Shown here piece after piece: positions 1 to 7,075 of a stretch of 16,572 nucleotides of DNA. Numbering within the stretch: position 1 is the first letter of the stretch; every line of letters begins with the position of its first letter. The stretch comes from Actinomycetota bacterium (GTDB lineage: Bacteria > Actinomycetota > Thermoleophilia > Solirubrobacterales > Solirubrobacteraceae). The notes under the pieces are model-generated. The model saw only the letters and a program-made list of their open reading frames with translations, did not search any database and was not told where the DNA came from. The position numbers were made by a program, and so were the translations under genes. The stretch lies in the NCBI GenBank assembly GCA_009699915.1, contig WLNG01000005.1:1-16572 (forward strand), in the 5' to 3' direction.

Positions 1-93
1 GTTCATCACCCGGCGATCGGAATCCGAGAGCGCGACTGCCGCGCCGTCCTTGCGGCTGCGGAGCTTGGGCGTTGCGGTCAGGTCTGAAGCCAT
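1..93 (-). CDS. N-terminus of AsnC/Lrp-like or siroheme decarboxylase (AhbA/AhbB)-like protein, partial
   Basis: Only the first 31 codons are in the window; the gene runs off the left edge. The ATG at 93 lies inside the 3' end of hemB, giving a 16-base overlap in another frame. A good ribosome-binding site (GAAGGA, minus strand, 103-108) sits 9 bases upstream. After about 20 variable residues comes [10 protein letters not shown]. This resembles the start of the first helix of AsnC/Lrp winged-helix domains and of the related heme-pathway decarboxylases AhbA/AhbB, which usually read L-x-x-x-D-R-x-(I/L/M)-(L/M)-N. The tight overlap with hemB favours a role in, or control of, tetrapyrrole synthesis. 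The family call rests on about 10 residues and is tentative; an ordinary AsnC regulator is equally possible. Confidence 0.5.
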   Translation of the reverse strand, partial: MASDLTATPKLRSRKDGAAVALSDSDRRVMN

Positions 94-1055
94 TGAGCGG
101 CGTCCTTCGCGTGGTAGCTGATCACGATGTCCGCGCCGGCGCGACGAATCGCCGTGAGCGTCTCGAGCACCGCGGCACGTTCGTCGAGCCAGCCGGCTTG
201 GGCGGCTGCCTTCACCATCGCATACTCGCCGCTCACGTTGTATGCAGCGAGCGGAAGGTCGGTCGCCTCGCGCACGCGGCGCAGAACATCGAGGTACGCC
301 AATGCGGGCTTGACCATCACCATGTCGGCGCCCTCGGCGACGTCCAGCAGCGTCTCGCGGACCACCTCGCGCGCATTGGCGGGGTCCATCTGGTAGCCGC
401 GCCGGTCGCCGCGAGCGGGAGCGGAATCAGCGGCATCACGGAACGGTCCATAGAAGGCGCTGGCGTACTTGGCGCTGTACGAGAGGATCGGAATCTCCGT
501 GCTGCCGTCCGCATCGAGCGCCGTCCGGATCGCAGCCACGCGTCCGTCCATCATGTCGCTGGGCGCGATGATGTCAGCGCCCGCCCGGGCGTGGCTGACG
601 GCCGTCCGGGCGAGCAGCTCCAGCGTCGCGTCGTTGCGCACCTCGCCATGCTCGTCCAGCACGCCACAGTGCCCGTGGGCCGTGTATTCGCAGAGACAGA
701 CGTCGGTGATGACGAGCAGATCGGGCTGCGCGGCCTTCAAGCGCCGCGTCGCCTCCTGAACCACGCCACCGTCGGCCCAGGCCCCGCTGCCGCTCGCGTC
801 CTTCTCGGCCGGGATCCCGAACAGCAGCACTGCGGGGATACCAAGCTCGGTGAGCTCCTGCGCCTCGGCCTCGAGCGCCGCAAGCGGGAGCCGCGAGACG
901 CCCGGCATCGAGGCCACAGGGACGGGAGCGTCGATCCCCTCCTCGACGAAGAGCGGAAGCACCAGATCGCCCGGGGCGAGCCGTGTCTCGCTCACGAGAG
1001 CGCGCAACGCTGCGCTGCGACGAAGGCGGCGAGGCCGTGTCACGGGGAAGGCCAT
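78..1055 (-). CDS. hemB: Delta-aminolevulinic acid dehydratase (porphobilinogen synthase)
   Basis: Condenses two 5-aminolevulinate molecules to porphobilinogen, the common pyrrole step for heme, siroheme and corrinoids, in the cytosol. The 325-residue length is normal for HemB. Visible family marks are the N-terminal RPRRLRR motif (7-13), the cysteine-rich metal site [14 protein letters not shown] with Cys120, Cys122 and Cys130 (the zinc-type arrangement rather than the aspartate-rich magnesium type), the two Schiff-base lysines Lys196 (SYSAKYAS) and Lys249 (VMVKPA), and YNVSGEYAM at 272-280. The ATG at 1055 is the only start that keeps the RPRRLRR segment without running into non-homologous sequence; its ribosome-binding site is weak. 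The stop overlaps the next minus-strand gene by 16 bases, suggesting a co-translated tetrapyrrole operon. Upstream it diverges from the ymdB-like gene across 71 bases that must hold both promoters. Confidence 0.97.
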   Translation of the reverse strand: MAFPVTRPRRLRRSAALRALVSETRLAPGDLVLPLFVEEGIDAPVPVASMPGVSRLPLAALEAEAQELTELGIPAVLLFGIPAEKDASGSGAWADGGVVQEATRRLKAAQPDLLVITDVCLCEYTAHGHCGVLDEHGEVRNDATLELLARTAVSHARAGADIIAPSDMMDGRVAAIRTALDADGSTEIPILSYSAKYASAFYGPFRDAADSAPARGDRRGYQMDPANAREVVRETLLDVAEGADMVMVKPALAYLDVLRRVREATDLPLAAYNVSGEYAMVKAAAQAGWLDERAAVLETLTAIRRAGADIVISYHAKDAAQWLQT

Positions 1056-1104
1056 GAGCTTCGCATGGTAGGGGTCGCAGGGCCTGCGGCCGGCATGCTG
1101 CGGG

Positions 1105-1122
1105 CCATCCCTGAAAGGATGG
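1105..1122 (+). promoter_or_regulatory. Hairpin over the ymdB ribosome-binding site
   Basis: CCATCC (1105-1110), loop CTGAAA, GGATGG (1117-1122), extended by one G-C pair (1104/1123). The AAAGGA ribosome-binding site straddles loop and stem, 7 bases before the GTG start. Pairing is seen directly; a role in limiting initiation is inference. Confidence 0.35.
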
Positions 1123-1126
1123 CGCG

Positions 1127-1945
1127 GTGACGCGATCTGCGGCGGCGCCCGCCTCGATCCTCTTCGTCGGCGACCTCGTCGGCAGCATCGGCCGGCATAC
1201 GTTGCTCGGCCTTCTCGACGGCCTGCGCGAGCGCCACGCCACGACCTTCGTAGTCGTCAACGGCGAGAACGTCGCAGGCGGCCTCGGGATCACGCCGCGG
1301 ATCGCCGACGAACTGCTCGCCGCCGGGGTCGACGTCATCACGCTCGGCAATCACGCCTACCACCGTCCCGAGATCCTCCCCTACCTCGACACGCAGGAGC
1401 GCATCCTGCGCCCGGCCAACTACCTGCGCTCGCAGCCGGGCCACGGCACCTGTGTGGTGGAGCGCGATGGCGTGCGGCTTGGCGTCGTGAACCTCTCCGG
1501 CAACGTCTTCCTGCGTGCCGGACATCCAGCGTTCGCCGCGGCCGACGCGGCTGTGGAAGAACTGCGCCGGGGCGGGTGCGACCACATCCTCGTGGACATG
1601 CACGCGGAGGCGACCAGCGAGAAGGTCGCCCTCGGCTGGCACCTAGACGGCCACGTCACGGCGGTCGTCGGGACCCACACGCACGTGCCGACGGCCGATG
1701 CACGCGTACTGCCGGCCGGAACGGCCTACATCACCGATGTCGGAATGACGGGCGCCCGGGGCGGCGTGATCGGGGTGAAGAAGGAGCAGGCCATCGAGTC
1801 GCTCGTCTCCCAGATGCACGTGCGCTTCGACCCCTCCGACGACGATCCGTGGCTCAACGGTGTCGTCATCCGCTGCTCGCAGGCCCTGCGGGCGGATGCG
1901 ATCGAGCAGGTGCTCGAGCCGCTGCACCCCACGCCCGGCCCGTGA
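1127..1945 (+). CDS. ymdB: YmdB-type metallophosphoesterase (TIGR00282 family)
   Basis: Predicted cytosolic dinuclear-metal phosphodiesterase; the Bacillus subtilis relative YmdB hydrolyses 2',3'-cyclic nucleotides and affects biofilm formation. The 272-residue protein shows the metal ligands in order: Asp16 (FVGD), Glu47-Asn48 (NGEN), Asn75-His76 (GNH, the catalytic His), His159 (DMHAE), and His184 and His186 (GTHTH). The family signature [14 protein letters not shown] is at 203-216. After GNH it reads AYHR instead of the WD pair often seen in Firmicute members. The GTG start is chosen because AAAGGA (1114-1119) lies 7 bases upstream; that site falls within a small hairpin. The 3' end overlaps the convergent membrane-protein gene by 80 bases. 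The physiological substrate here is unknown. Confidence 0.93.
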   Translation: MTRSAAAPASILFVGDLVGSIGRHTLLGLLDGLRERHATTFVVVNGENVAGGLGITPRIADELLAAGVDVITLGNHAYHRPEILPYLDTQERILRPANYLRSQPGHGTCVVERDGVRLGVVNLSGNVFLRAGHPAFAAADAAVEELRRGGCDHILVDMHAEATSEKVALGWHLDGHVTAVVGTHTHVPTADARVLPAGTAYITDVGMTGARGGVIGVKKEQAIESLVSQMHVRFDPSDDDPWLNGVVIRCSQALRADAIEQVLEPLHPTPGP

Positions 1946-3539
1946 GGCCGCCCACGCCCGGGCCTGCGAGCAGGGCGACGAGCGCCAGCGGAAAGAACCA
2001 GAGCAGGTAGGTGTAGAACCAGTAGGTCGTGACGAGCTGAACAGCGGCGAGGATCGCCCCGGCCAGCGCAGCGAGCCCGACGACATCCCTGCGTCGCGGC
2101 AGGAAGGGAACCGCGCAGGCGAAGAGCACCACGACGGCCTGCAGGATGCCCTGGCCGATCTTCCAGCCGCCGCCGTAGAGGCCCCACACGGAGAACGGCG
2201 CGTCACGATCGATCTGAAATCCGAGCGTGCGATCCCAGACGGTGCGCGGATCGGTGTGCGCGAAAGCGAGCAGGGCGGCGATCGCACAGGTCAGCATCAC
2301 CCCGGCGGCGAAGAGCGCAAGGCCGCGCAGCCTGCCTCGGAACTCCAGGCCATGCGTGGCGAAGAGCGGGAGCACCGGCAGGGCCGCGAACTTCGTCAGC
2401 CCCGCAGCGGCCGCCAGTGCGCCGCGGGCGCCCGGACGGGCTGCAGCCAGCACCGCCGCGAGGATCAGCGCCGCGGGGAGCGCGTCGTTGACGCCCGAGT
2501 TCGTCGCGTAGACCGTGAATGGCCATGCGCACCACGCGTAGGCGAGGACCGTCCCGAGCTCCGGCCCGCGCAGCCTGCGGCCGAGCTGGAAGAGCAGCGC
2601 GATGCAGGCGAGGTCAAAGCCGGCTGCGGCCGCGTGGGCAGCCGGCAGATCATCCCAACGCCCCTGCCATGGCCAGATCAGCTCGAACGGGACATAGGCC
2701 AGGTACAGCAACGGACCGTAGGTGTCACCGTGCTCGTTGTCGGTCGGGAAGGCCCCGTAGAGCTCGCGTCCGTGAGCGAGCCGATCGGCGCCGATGACGC
2801 CCGAGTACCCAACGTCGATGACGTTGCCGTCGACGATGTTCAGGCCCAGGCGCAGGCCGATCAAGAAGAACGTGGCGGCGGCGAGCCAGCGCCAGGGCAC
2901 GAGCAGCGGAAGCCCGGCCGCGGGACGCGGGGTGCGGCGCAGGCCGATCGCGGCGAGACGGACGACGACGTAGATCAGCAGTGGCGCGACGATCGGCACT
3001 GAGAGCCCGAGATTCGCGTTGTTGAAGAACGCAAGCGAGACGCTGAAGGCGACGAGCACGAGCAGGTCCAGGTGCAGCAGCCGCAGCGGGCGGCGCGGAT
3101 CGACGAACGGCAGCACGAAGAGCACGCAGAGGGTCACCCAGATCCACGGCGCATTCACCGAGCGGCCGAACGCCCCGGGGTAGCCCCGCGCCATCGACCA
3201 CGCCGCCTGGAAGCCGGTCCAGGTCTCGAGCACGCGTCCGGTGGCTGGGTCGATGATGACCTCGGCCGTCTGGCGCGAAGAACGGCCCCCGCTCCAAGCC
3301 TTCACGCTCCAGCGCCCATTGCGACGCTCGCTCGCCAGGTACGAATCGGGGTTCGCCGCGAGCGCGCGGCGGACGGACGGGATGCGCCGGGCGATCGCCT
3401 CGGCCTCGCTGCGCTCGATCGAACGAGTGGCGACAGGCGCCACGGCGGGATCCAAGGGGCGCTCAGCGGCGGCAAACGCCGCGGGCGCGGCGAAGAGGAC
3501 GACCAACACCACCGCGAGCAGGCGTGCGGCCGAGCGCAT
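1866..3539 (-). CDS. Polytopic membrane protein, GT-C/GT87-like glycosyltransferase with N-terminal extracytoplasmic domain
   Basis: A 557-residue protein. Residues 1-25 form a signal-peptide-like or first membrane segment ending AAFAAAE. Residues about 40-110 form a soluble domain with an alternating pattern reminiscent of PepSY folds (SEAEAIARR, then NGRWSVKAW, then AEVIIDPATGRVLETWTG). From about 131 on there are roughly ten hydrophobic segments. After the segment around 218-235 comes a long loop with DGNVIDVGYSG, GADRLAHGRELYG and DTYGPLLYLAYVPFE. This layout is seen in GT-C integral membrane glycosyltransferases of the GT87/DUF2029 type, which use polyprenyl-phosphate sugars. The ATG at 3539 follows the upstream stop by two bases, so translation is probably coupled; a 90-codon extension of the frame upstream is Arg/Pro-rich and antisense-like and was not used. 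Activity and acceptor are unknown, and the catalytic acidic residue cannot be fixed by eye. Confidence 0.75.
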   Translation of the reverse strand: MRSAARLLAVVLVVLFAAPAAFAAAERPLDPAVAPVATRSIERSEAEAIARRIPSVRRALAANPDSYLASERRNGRWSVKAWSGGRSSRQTAEVIIDPATGRVLETWTGFQAAWSMARGYPGAFGRSVNAPWIWVTLCVLFVLPFVDPRRPLRLLHLDLLVLVAFSVSLAFFNNANLGLSVPIVAPLLIYVVVRLAAIGLRRTPRPAAGLPLLVPWRWLAAATFFLIGLRLGLNIVDGNVIDVGYSGVIGADRLAHGRELYGAFPTDNEHGDTYGPLLYLAYVPFELIWPWQGRWDDLPAAHAAAAGFDLACIALLFQLGRRLRGPELGTVLAYAWCAWPFTVYATNSGVNDALPAALILAAVLAAARPGARGALAAAAGLTKFAALPVLPLFATHGLEFRGRLRGLALFAAGVMLTCAIAALLAFAHTDPRTVWDRTLGFQIDRDAPFSVWGLYGGGWKIGQGILQAVVVLFACAVPFLPRRRDVVGLAALAGAILAAVQLVTTYWFYTYLLWFFPLALVALLAGPGVGGLTGRAWGAAARAPARSHPPAGPASSG

Positions 3540-3541
3540 GG

Positions 3542-4120
3542 TCAGCGCAGGATGCGCAGCCCGGCGTGCTTGCCGGTCTCGCGGCGGCGCGCGAGCAGGA
3601 TCCGCCAGGCGAAGAAACCGGCTGAGACGAGCGCCACGGGAGGCGCCACGATTGAGAGCGCCGCGAGCAGGATCGCGACGCCCTCGGCGAAGACCGGGAG
3701 GTGGCCGCGGGCGTGGTCGTCCAGGCGCGCGCCCGCCCGACCCATGATGTCCCGCGCCGCCGTGCCGGAGAGCCAAGCGCCCGCGATCCCAGCCGGGATA
3801 CCGGGCCACCAGGCGTACCCGTCATCGCTGAGCAGCGCGCTGAAGAGCAGTGCTCCCATCCCGAGGCAGAGACCCGCGAGCGCCGCGTTCAGGACCGCGG
3901 AACGCTCGATCACACGGCGGAAGAAGAGCGCGAGGATCGCCGCGACGGCGAGCGCACCAAACCACCAGGGGCGCTCCATGAAGGCGAAATCGGTCCCCTC
4001 CAGGTCGATCAGGAAGTTCGCGCGGGCAGCGGCTCCGGCGACAAGCGCGGGGAGGAAGGGCCGGATGCCGGCGGCCTGCGAAAGGCCGAGTCCCTGGAGG
4101 ATGTCGATGAGAAGCTTCAC
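3542..4120 (-). CDS. DUF4126-like membrane protein
   Basis: A small polytopic membrane protein with no established function. The N-terminus VKLLIDILQGLGLSQAAGIRPFLP, followed by ARANFLIDLEGTDFAF, matches what I recall of the DUF4126 family: a short amphipathic lead, G-x-R-P-F-L-P, then several hydrophobic helices. With the GTG start at 4120 it is 192 residues, which puts the family motif at the N-terminus as expected. A longer version from GTG 4198 (218 residues) would abut the divergent aminotransferase start at 4199 with no room for control signals. Neither start has a clear ribosome-binding site. The C-terminus is basic (ARRRETGKHAGLRILR). The gene lies two bases upstream of the GT87-like gene, forming an evident operon, so a joint role in envelope glycan or lipid-linked sugar handling is possible but is inference. 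Confidence 0.7.
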   Translation of the reverse strand: MKLLIDILQGLGLSQAAGIRPFLPALVAGAAARANFLIDLEGTDFAFMERPWWFGALAVAAILALFFRRVIERSAVLNAALAGLCLGMGALLFSALLSDDGYAWWPGIPAGIAGAWLSGTAARDIMGRAGARLDDHARGHLPVFAEGVAILLAALSIVAPPVALVSAGFFAWRILLARRRETGKHAGLRILR

Positions 4121-4198
4121 GCGGTCGGCTACCGTCCAAGCGGGATGACTGTAGAGGACCGCGACAGGGACCGCGGCGGCGAGCGCGAACCCCTCCAC

Positions 4199-5566
4199 AT
4201 GGACGCCCGCCGTCCCAGCTCAGCCGCCCGCGACATCGAGCGTTACGCGTCGCTGTTCGCATCGCGCACCCGCGTGATGACCTCGTCGGTGATGCGCGAT
4301 CTGATGGCGATCACCGAGCGGCCCGAGGTGATCTCCCTGGCAGGGGGCCTCCCCGACACAACGAGCTTCCCGCCTGAGACGATGGCTGCGGTGATGGCGC
4401 GCGTCGCCAGCGAGTCTTCGGCGCGCGCGCTGCAGTACGGGCCGACGAACGGACTGCTGCAGACGCGCGAGACGGTCACCCGCGTGATGGCCGCCTCGGG
4501 CGCCACCGCAGACCCGGACGACGTCCTGATCACCACCGGTGGGCAGCAGGTCATCGACCTCGTCTGCAAGGCGCTGATCGACCGTGGCGATGTGATCGTC
4601 GCCGAGGGTCCGACCTATCCCGGCGCCGTCCCGGCCTTCACCGCCTACGAGGCCGACGTCGTGCAGATCTCGATGGACGACGACGGCATGCGCATCGACG
4701 AGCTCGAGGAGACGCTCGACCGCCTCGAACGCGAGGGCCGCCGTCCGAAGTTCATCTACACGATCCCGACCTTCCAGAACCCCGGCGGCGTGACGATGTC
4801 GCTGCCCCGCCGCAAGCGGCTTGTCGAGGTCGCCCGCGAACGCGAGCTTCTGGTCCTCGAGGACGATCCCTACGGCCTGCTGCGGTTTGAGGGCGATCCC
4901 CTGCCGACGCTTTTCGAGCTCGATGGCGGAGAGTTCGTGATCTACGCGGGGACGTTCTCGAAGATCCTCTCGCCCGGAGTCCGGCTGGGCTGGGCGGTGG
5001 CTCCGCGACCCGTCCTGGAGAAGCTCAACCTCGGTGCGGCGGAGTCGACGCTCTGCCCCTCGTCGCTCACCCAGCTCTTCGTCAGCGCGTACTTCGAGGG
5101 CGACGGCTGGCGCGGTTACGTCGACGGGTTGGTCGACCTGTACCGACGGCGTCGCGACGCGATGCTTGAAGCGCTCGAGCGCAACATGCCGGACGGGGCG
5201 AGCTGGACGCACCCGCAGGGCGGTCTTTTCGTCTGGGCCACGCTGCCCGACTACATCGACACCACCGACCTGCTGGCGCTAGCGCTCTCCCACAACGTCG
5301 CCTTCGTGCCGGGGCGCGGCGCCTACCTCGACGGACGTGGCGGCTCCTCCATGCGGCTGAACTTCTCCGGCTCGACCGAGGAGGAGATTCGCGAGGGCGT
5401 CGCACGGATCGGCGCGGTCGTGCGTGAGCAGATCGACCTCTATCAGGCGCTCACCGGCGGGCCTCGCGAGGCCCGCCGCACGGAACCTCAGCCGCGCACA
5501 GACCTCGCCGACGTGCTCGCACTGCCGCGACGCCGCGACGCCGCAGCCCGGCGGGACGCACAGTGA
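4199..5566 (+). CDS. PLP-dependent aminotransferase, fold type I, class I/II (2-aminoadipate aminotransferase/MocR-core type)
   Basis: Transfers an amino group between an amino acid and a 2-oxo acid using pyridoxal phosphate. The 455-residue protein has the full core: SLAGGLPDTTSFPPE near the N-terminus, LQYGPTNG, TTGGQQVIDL, GPTYPGA, YTIPTFQNPGGVTMS, LEDDPYGLLRF, the PLP-lysine motif TFSKILSPGVRLGW (Lys255) and the C-terminal MRLNFSG with its substrate-carboxylate Arg. This matches the aminotransferase part of MocR proteins and LysN-type enzymes but has no winged helix in front. About 40 Arg/Pro/Ala-rich residues form a C-terminal tail. ATG 4199 is preferred, but ATG 4145 is in frame and possible; neither has a strong ribosome-binding site. 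The last four bases overlap the ddl start (GTGA), so it is translated together with a D-Ala-D-Ala ligase. Substrate is not deducible. Confidence 0.9.
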   Translation: MDARRPSSAARDIERYASLFASRTRVMTSSVMRDLMAITERPEVISLAGGLPDTTSFPPETMAAVMARVASESSARALQYGPTNGLLQTRETVTRVMAASGATADPDDVLITTGGQQVIDLVCKALIDRGDVIVAEGPTYPGAVPAFTAYEADVVQISMDDDGMRIDELEETLDRLEREGRRPKFIYTIPTFQNPGGVTMSLPRRKRLVEVARERELLVLEDDPYGLLRFEGDPLPTLFELDGGEFVIYAGTFSKILSPGVRLGWAVAPRPVLEKLNLGAAESTLCPSSLTQLFVSAYFEGDGWRGYVDGLVDLYRRRRDAMLEALERNMPDGASWTHPQGGLFVWATLPDYIDTTDLLALALSHNVAFVPGRGAYLDGRGGSSMRLNFSGSTEEEIREGVARIGAVVREQIDLYQALTGGPREARRTEPQPRTDLADVLALPRRRDAAARRDAQ

Positions 5567-6507
5567 GTCCACGCCGGATCGCCGTGCTGAAGGGCGGACG
5601 ATCCTTCGAGCGGCAGGTCTCGCTGGTCTCCGGCGGGCGCGTTGAAGACGCGCTGACGCGCAGCGGTGAGCAGGTCACCGGGATCGATGTCGGAGCCGAT
5701 CTCGTCGAGCGACTGCGCGAGATCGCCCCGGATGTCGTCTTCGTCGCGCTGCACGGCCGCGACGGCGAGGACGGAACCGTCCAGGAGCTGCTCGAGGCGC
5801 TCGGGCTCTCCTACACGGGGCCGCGCCCCGCCGCCTGCGCGCTCTCGTCCGACAAGATCCTCGCCAAGCACCTCATGCAGGACGCCGGGATCCCGACGGC
5901 CGACTTTCTGGCGTTCGGTGAATCGACCTTCAGGGACCTCGGAGCCTCAGGCGCCCTCAGCCAGATCGGCGATCGACTGCACTTTCCGGTGGTCGTGAAG
6001 CCGGCGCGTGGCGGCAGCGCGCTCGGCGTGCGCTTCGCCGCGACTCCGGAGCAGGTACCGCCCGCACTGATCGCAGCGCTCTCCTATGACGACCGGGCAC
6101 TGATCGAACGATTCGTCGACGGGCGCGAGCTCGCAGTGTCGGTCCTCGGGGGGGTGGCCCTGCCGGTGGTCGAGGCGATCCCGACAGGCGAGGACGTCTA
6201 CGACTTCGAGGCCCGCTACACGATTGGGCGCACGCACTTCACCTGTCCGGCGAAGCTCGACGACGCAGTGTCGGCAGAGACGCAGCGGCTCGCACTGCGC
6301 GTCGTGGAGCTGCTGGGCCTCGAGAGCTGCGCCCGCGTCGACCTGCTGCTGGACGCGAGCGACGGGCTCTGGGTGCTGGAGGCGAACGCCATTCCCGGCA
6401 TGACCGAGACAAGCCTGCTGCCACAGGCCGCCGACGCAGCCGGAATCACATTCGACGACCTCGTGCAGCGCATGCTCGAGGGAGCGAATCCCGCGCGCAA
6501 ACGCTGA
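5563..6507 (+). CDS. ddl: D-alanine--D-alanine ligase family protein
   Basis: ATP-grasp enzyme expected to join two D-alanines for peptidoglycan precursors. At 314 residues it is a normal Ddl. Motifs are GGRSFERQVSLVSGG (11-25) with the substrate-contacting Glu16, ALHGRDGEDGTVQELLEALG (62-81), CALSSDKILAKHL (92-104), FPVVVKPARGGSALGV (141-156), the omega-loop FEARYTIGRTHFTCPA (215-230) with Tyr219 in the position typical of D-Ala rather than D-Lac ligases, and the metal/phosphate site LEANAIPGMTETSLLP (272-287). The last motif reads N-A-I-P-G where many Ddl proteins have N-T-x-P-G. The GTG start overlaps the aminotransferase stop by four bases, so coupling is likely. Its stop directly abuts the stop of the opposing nuclease gene. 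Confidence 0.94.
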   Translation: MSPRRIAVLKGGRSFERQVSLVSGGRVEDALTRSGEQVTGIDVGADLVERLREIAPDVVFVALHGRDGEDGTVQELLEALGLSYTGPRPAACALSSDKILAKHLMQDAGIPTADFLAFGESTFRDLGASGALSQIGDRLHFPVVVKPARGGSALGVRFAATPEQVPPALIAALSYDDRALIERFVDGRELAVSVLGGVALPVVEAIPTGEDVYDFEARYTIGRTHFTCPAKLDDAVSAETQRLALRVVELLGLESCARVDLLLDASDGLWVLEANAIPGMTETSLLPQAADAAGITFDDLVQRMLEGANPARKR

Positions 6508-6996
6508 TCAGGAGTCGCCGGCGAAGTCCTCGGGCGTGACTTCGTCGAGGAATTCCTTGAAGCGGTCGACGACCTCCTCGGTGTCCTCAACCTCGTGCTC
6601 GAACTCGATCGAGGACTCGGCGATGACCTCCTCGGCGGCGAAGATCGGGGCGCCCGCGCGGACTGCGATCGCGAGCGCGTCGCTCGGACGCGAGTCGATC
6701 TCGACCTGACGACCCTCGACCGCGAGTGTGATCGTCGCGAAGAAGGTGTTGTCGCGCAGCTCGGTGACTGCCACCTGCACGCAGCGCACCTCGAGCTCCC
6801 CGAGAACATCGGTGATGAGGTCATGGGTCATCGGCCGCGGCGTCGAGGACCCGTTGAGTCGCATGAGGATGGCCGCCGCCTCAGGGTGCCCGATCCAGAT
6901 CGGCAGGAAGCGATTGCCGTCGACCGTCTTGAGCAGCACGATCGGCTGCTTGCCGACGATGTCGAAGCTCACGCCATAGATGACCATCTCCTGCAC
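6508..6996 (-). CDS. Bifunctional nuclease (BFN/DUF151) family protein
   Basis: A 162-residue cytosolic protein of the BFN/DUF151 fold. Recognisable parts are VIYGVSFDIVGKQPIVLLKTVDGNRFLPIWIG written across 5-36, the region HPEAAAIL (37-44), TPRPMTHDL (52-60), and SRPSDALAIAVRAGAPIF (102-119), which is the family's most conserved stretch. The acidic C-terminal tail (EFEHEVEDTEEVVDRFKEFLDE) resembles the extra segment in actinobacterial members. Plant and algal BFNs have RNase/DNase activity; for bacterial members the role is mostly unproven. The GTG start at 6996 is supported by AGGAG (minus strand, 7006-7010) nine bases upstream; ATG 6987 is the alternative. It is convergent with ddl with no intervening base. 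Confidence 0.92.
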   Translation of the reverse strand: MQEMVIYGVSFDIVGKQPIVLLKTVDGNRFLPIWIGHPEAAAILMRLNGSSTPRPMTHDLITDVLGELEVRCVQVAVTELRDNTFFATITLAVEGRQVEIDSRPSDALAIAVRAGAPIFAAEEVIAESSIEFEHEVEDTEEVVDRFKEFLDEVTPEDFAGDS

Positions 6997-7053
6997 GAAC
7001 GAGCGCTCCTGGGACGCGGTGGTCGGCTGAGGATACCCCGCGCCATCGGCGCT

Positions 7054-7071
7054 CCCACCTCCCGGGGTGGG
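7054..7071 (-). terminator. GC-rich hairpin after the histidine kinase gene
   Basis: CCCACC (7054-7059), loop TCCCGG, GGTGGG (7066-7071), with three further pairs possible beyond a mismatch. It lies 4 bases past the kinase stop in its direction of transcription. No U-tract follows, so it could be an atypical terminator or only a processing or stability element. Confidence 0.35.
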
Positions 7072-7075
7072 CGCG

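Noticed and set aside
1936..1950. CGGCC-CGTGA-GGCCG hairpin at the ymdB stop as terminator
   Set aside because: Five-pair stem with no U-tract inside a convergent coding overlap; not distinguishable from chance in this GC content.
1860..3002. 380-codon plus-strand frame
   Set aside because: Antisense to the GT87-like membrane protein; very high Arg/Gln/Glu content and no recognisable domain.
3540..3809. 90-codon upstream extension of the GT87-like frame
   Set aside because: Arg/Pro-rich and overlaps the well-supported DUF4126-like gene; the ATG at 3539 begins a clear signal segment.
3072..4148. 358-codon plus-strand frame and the upstream part of the aminotransferase frame (3701-4198)
   Set aside because: Antisense to the membrane operon; conserved aminotransferase sequence begins only after 4199.
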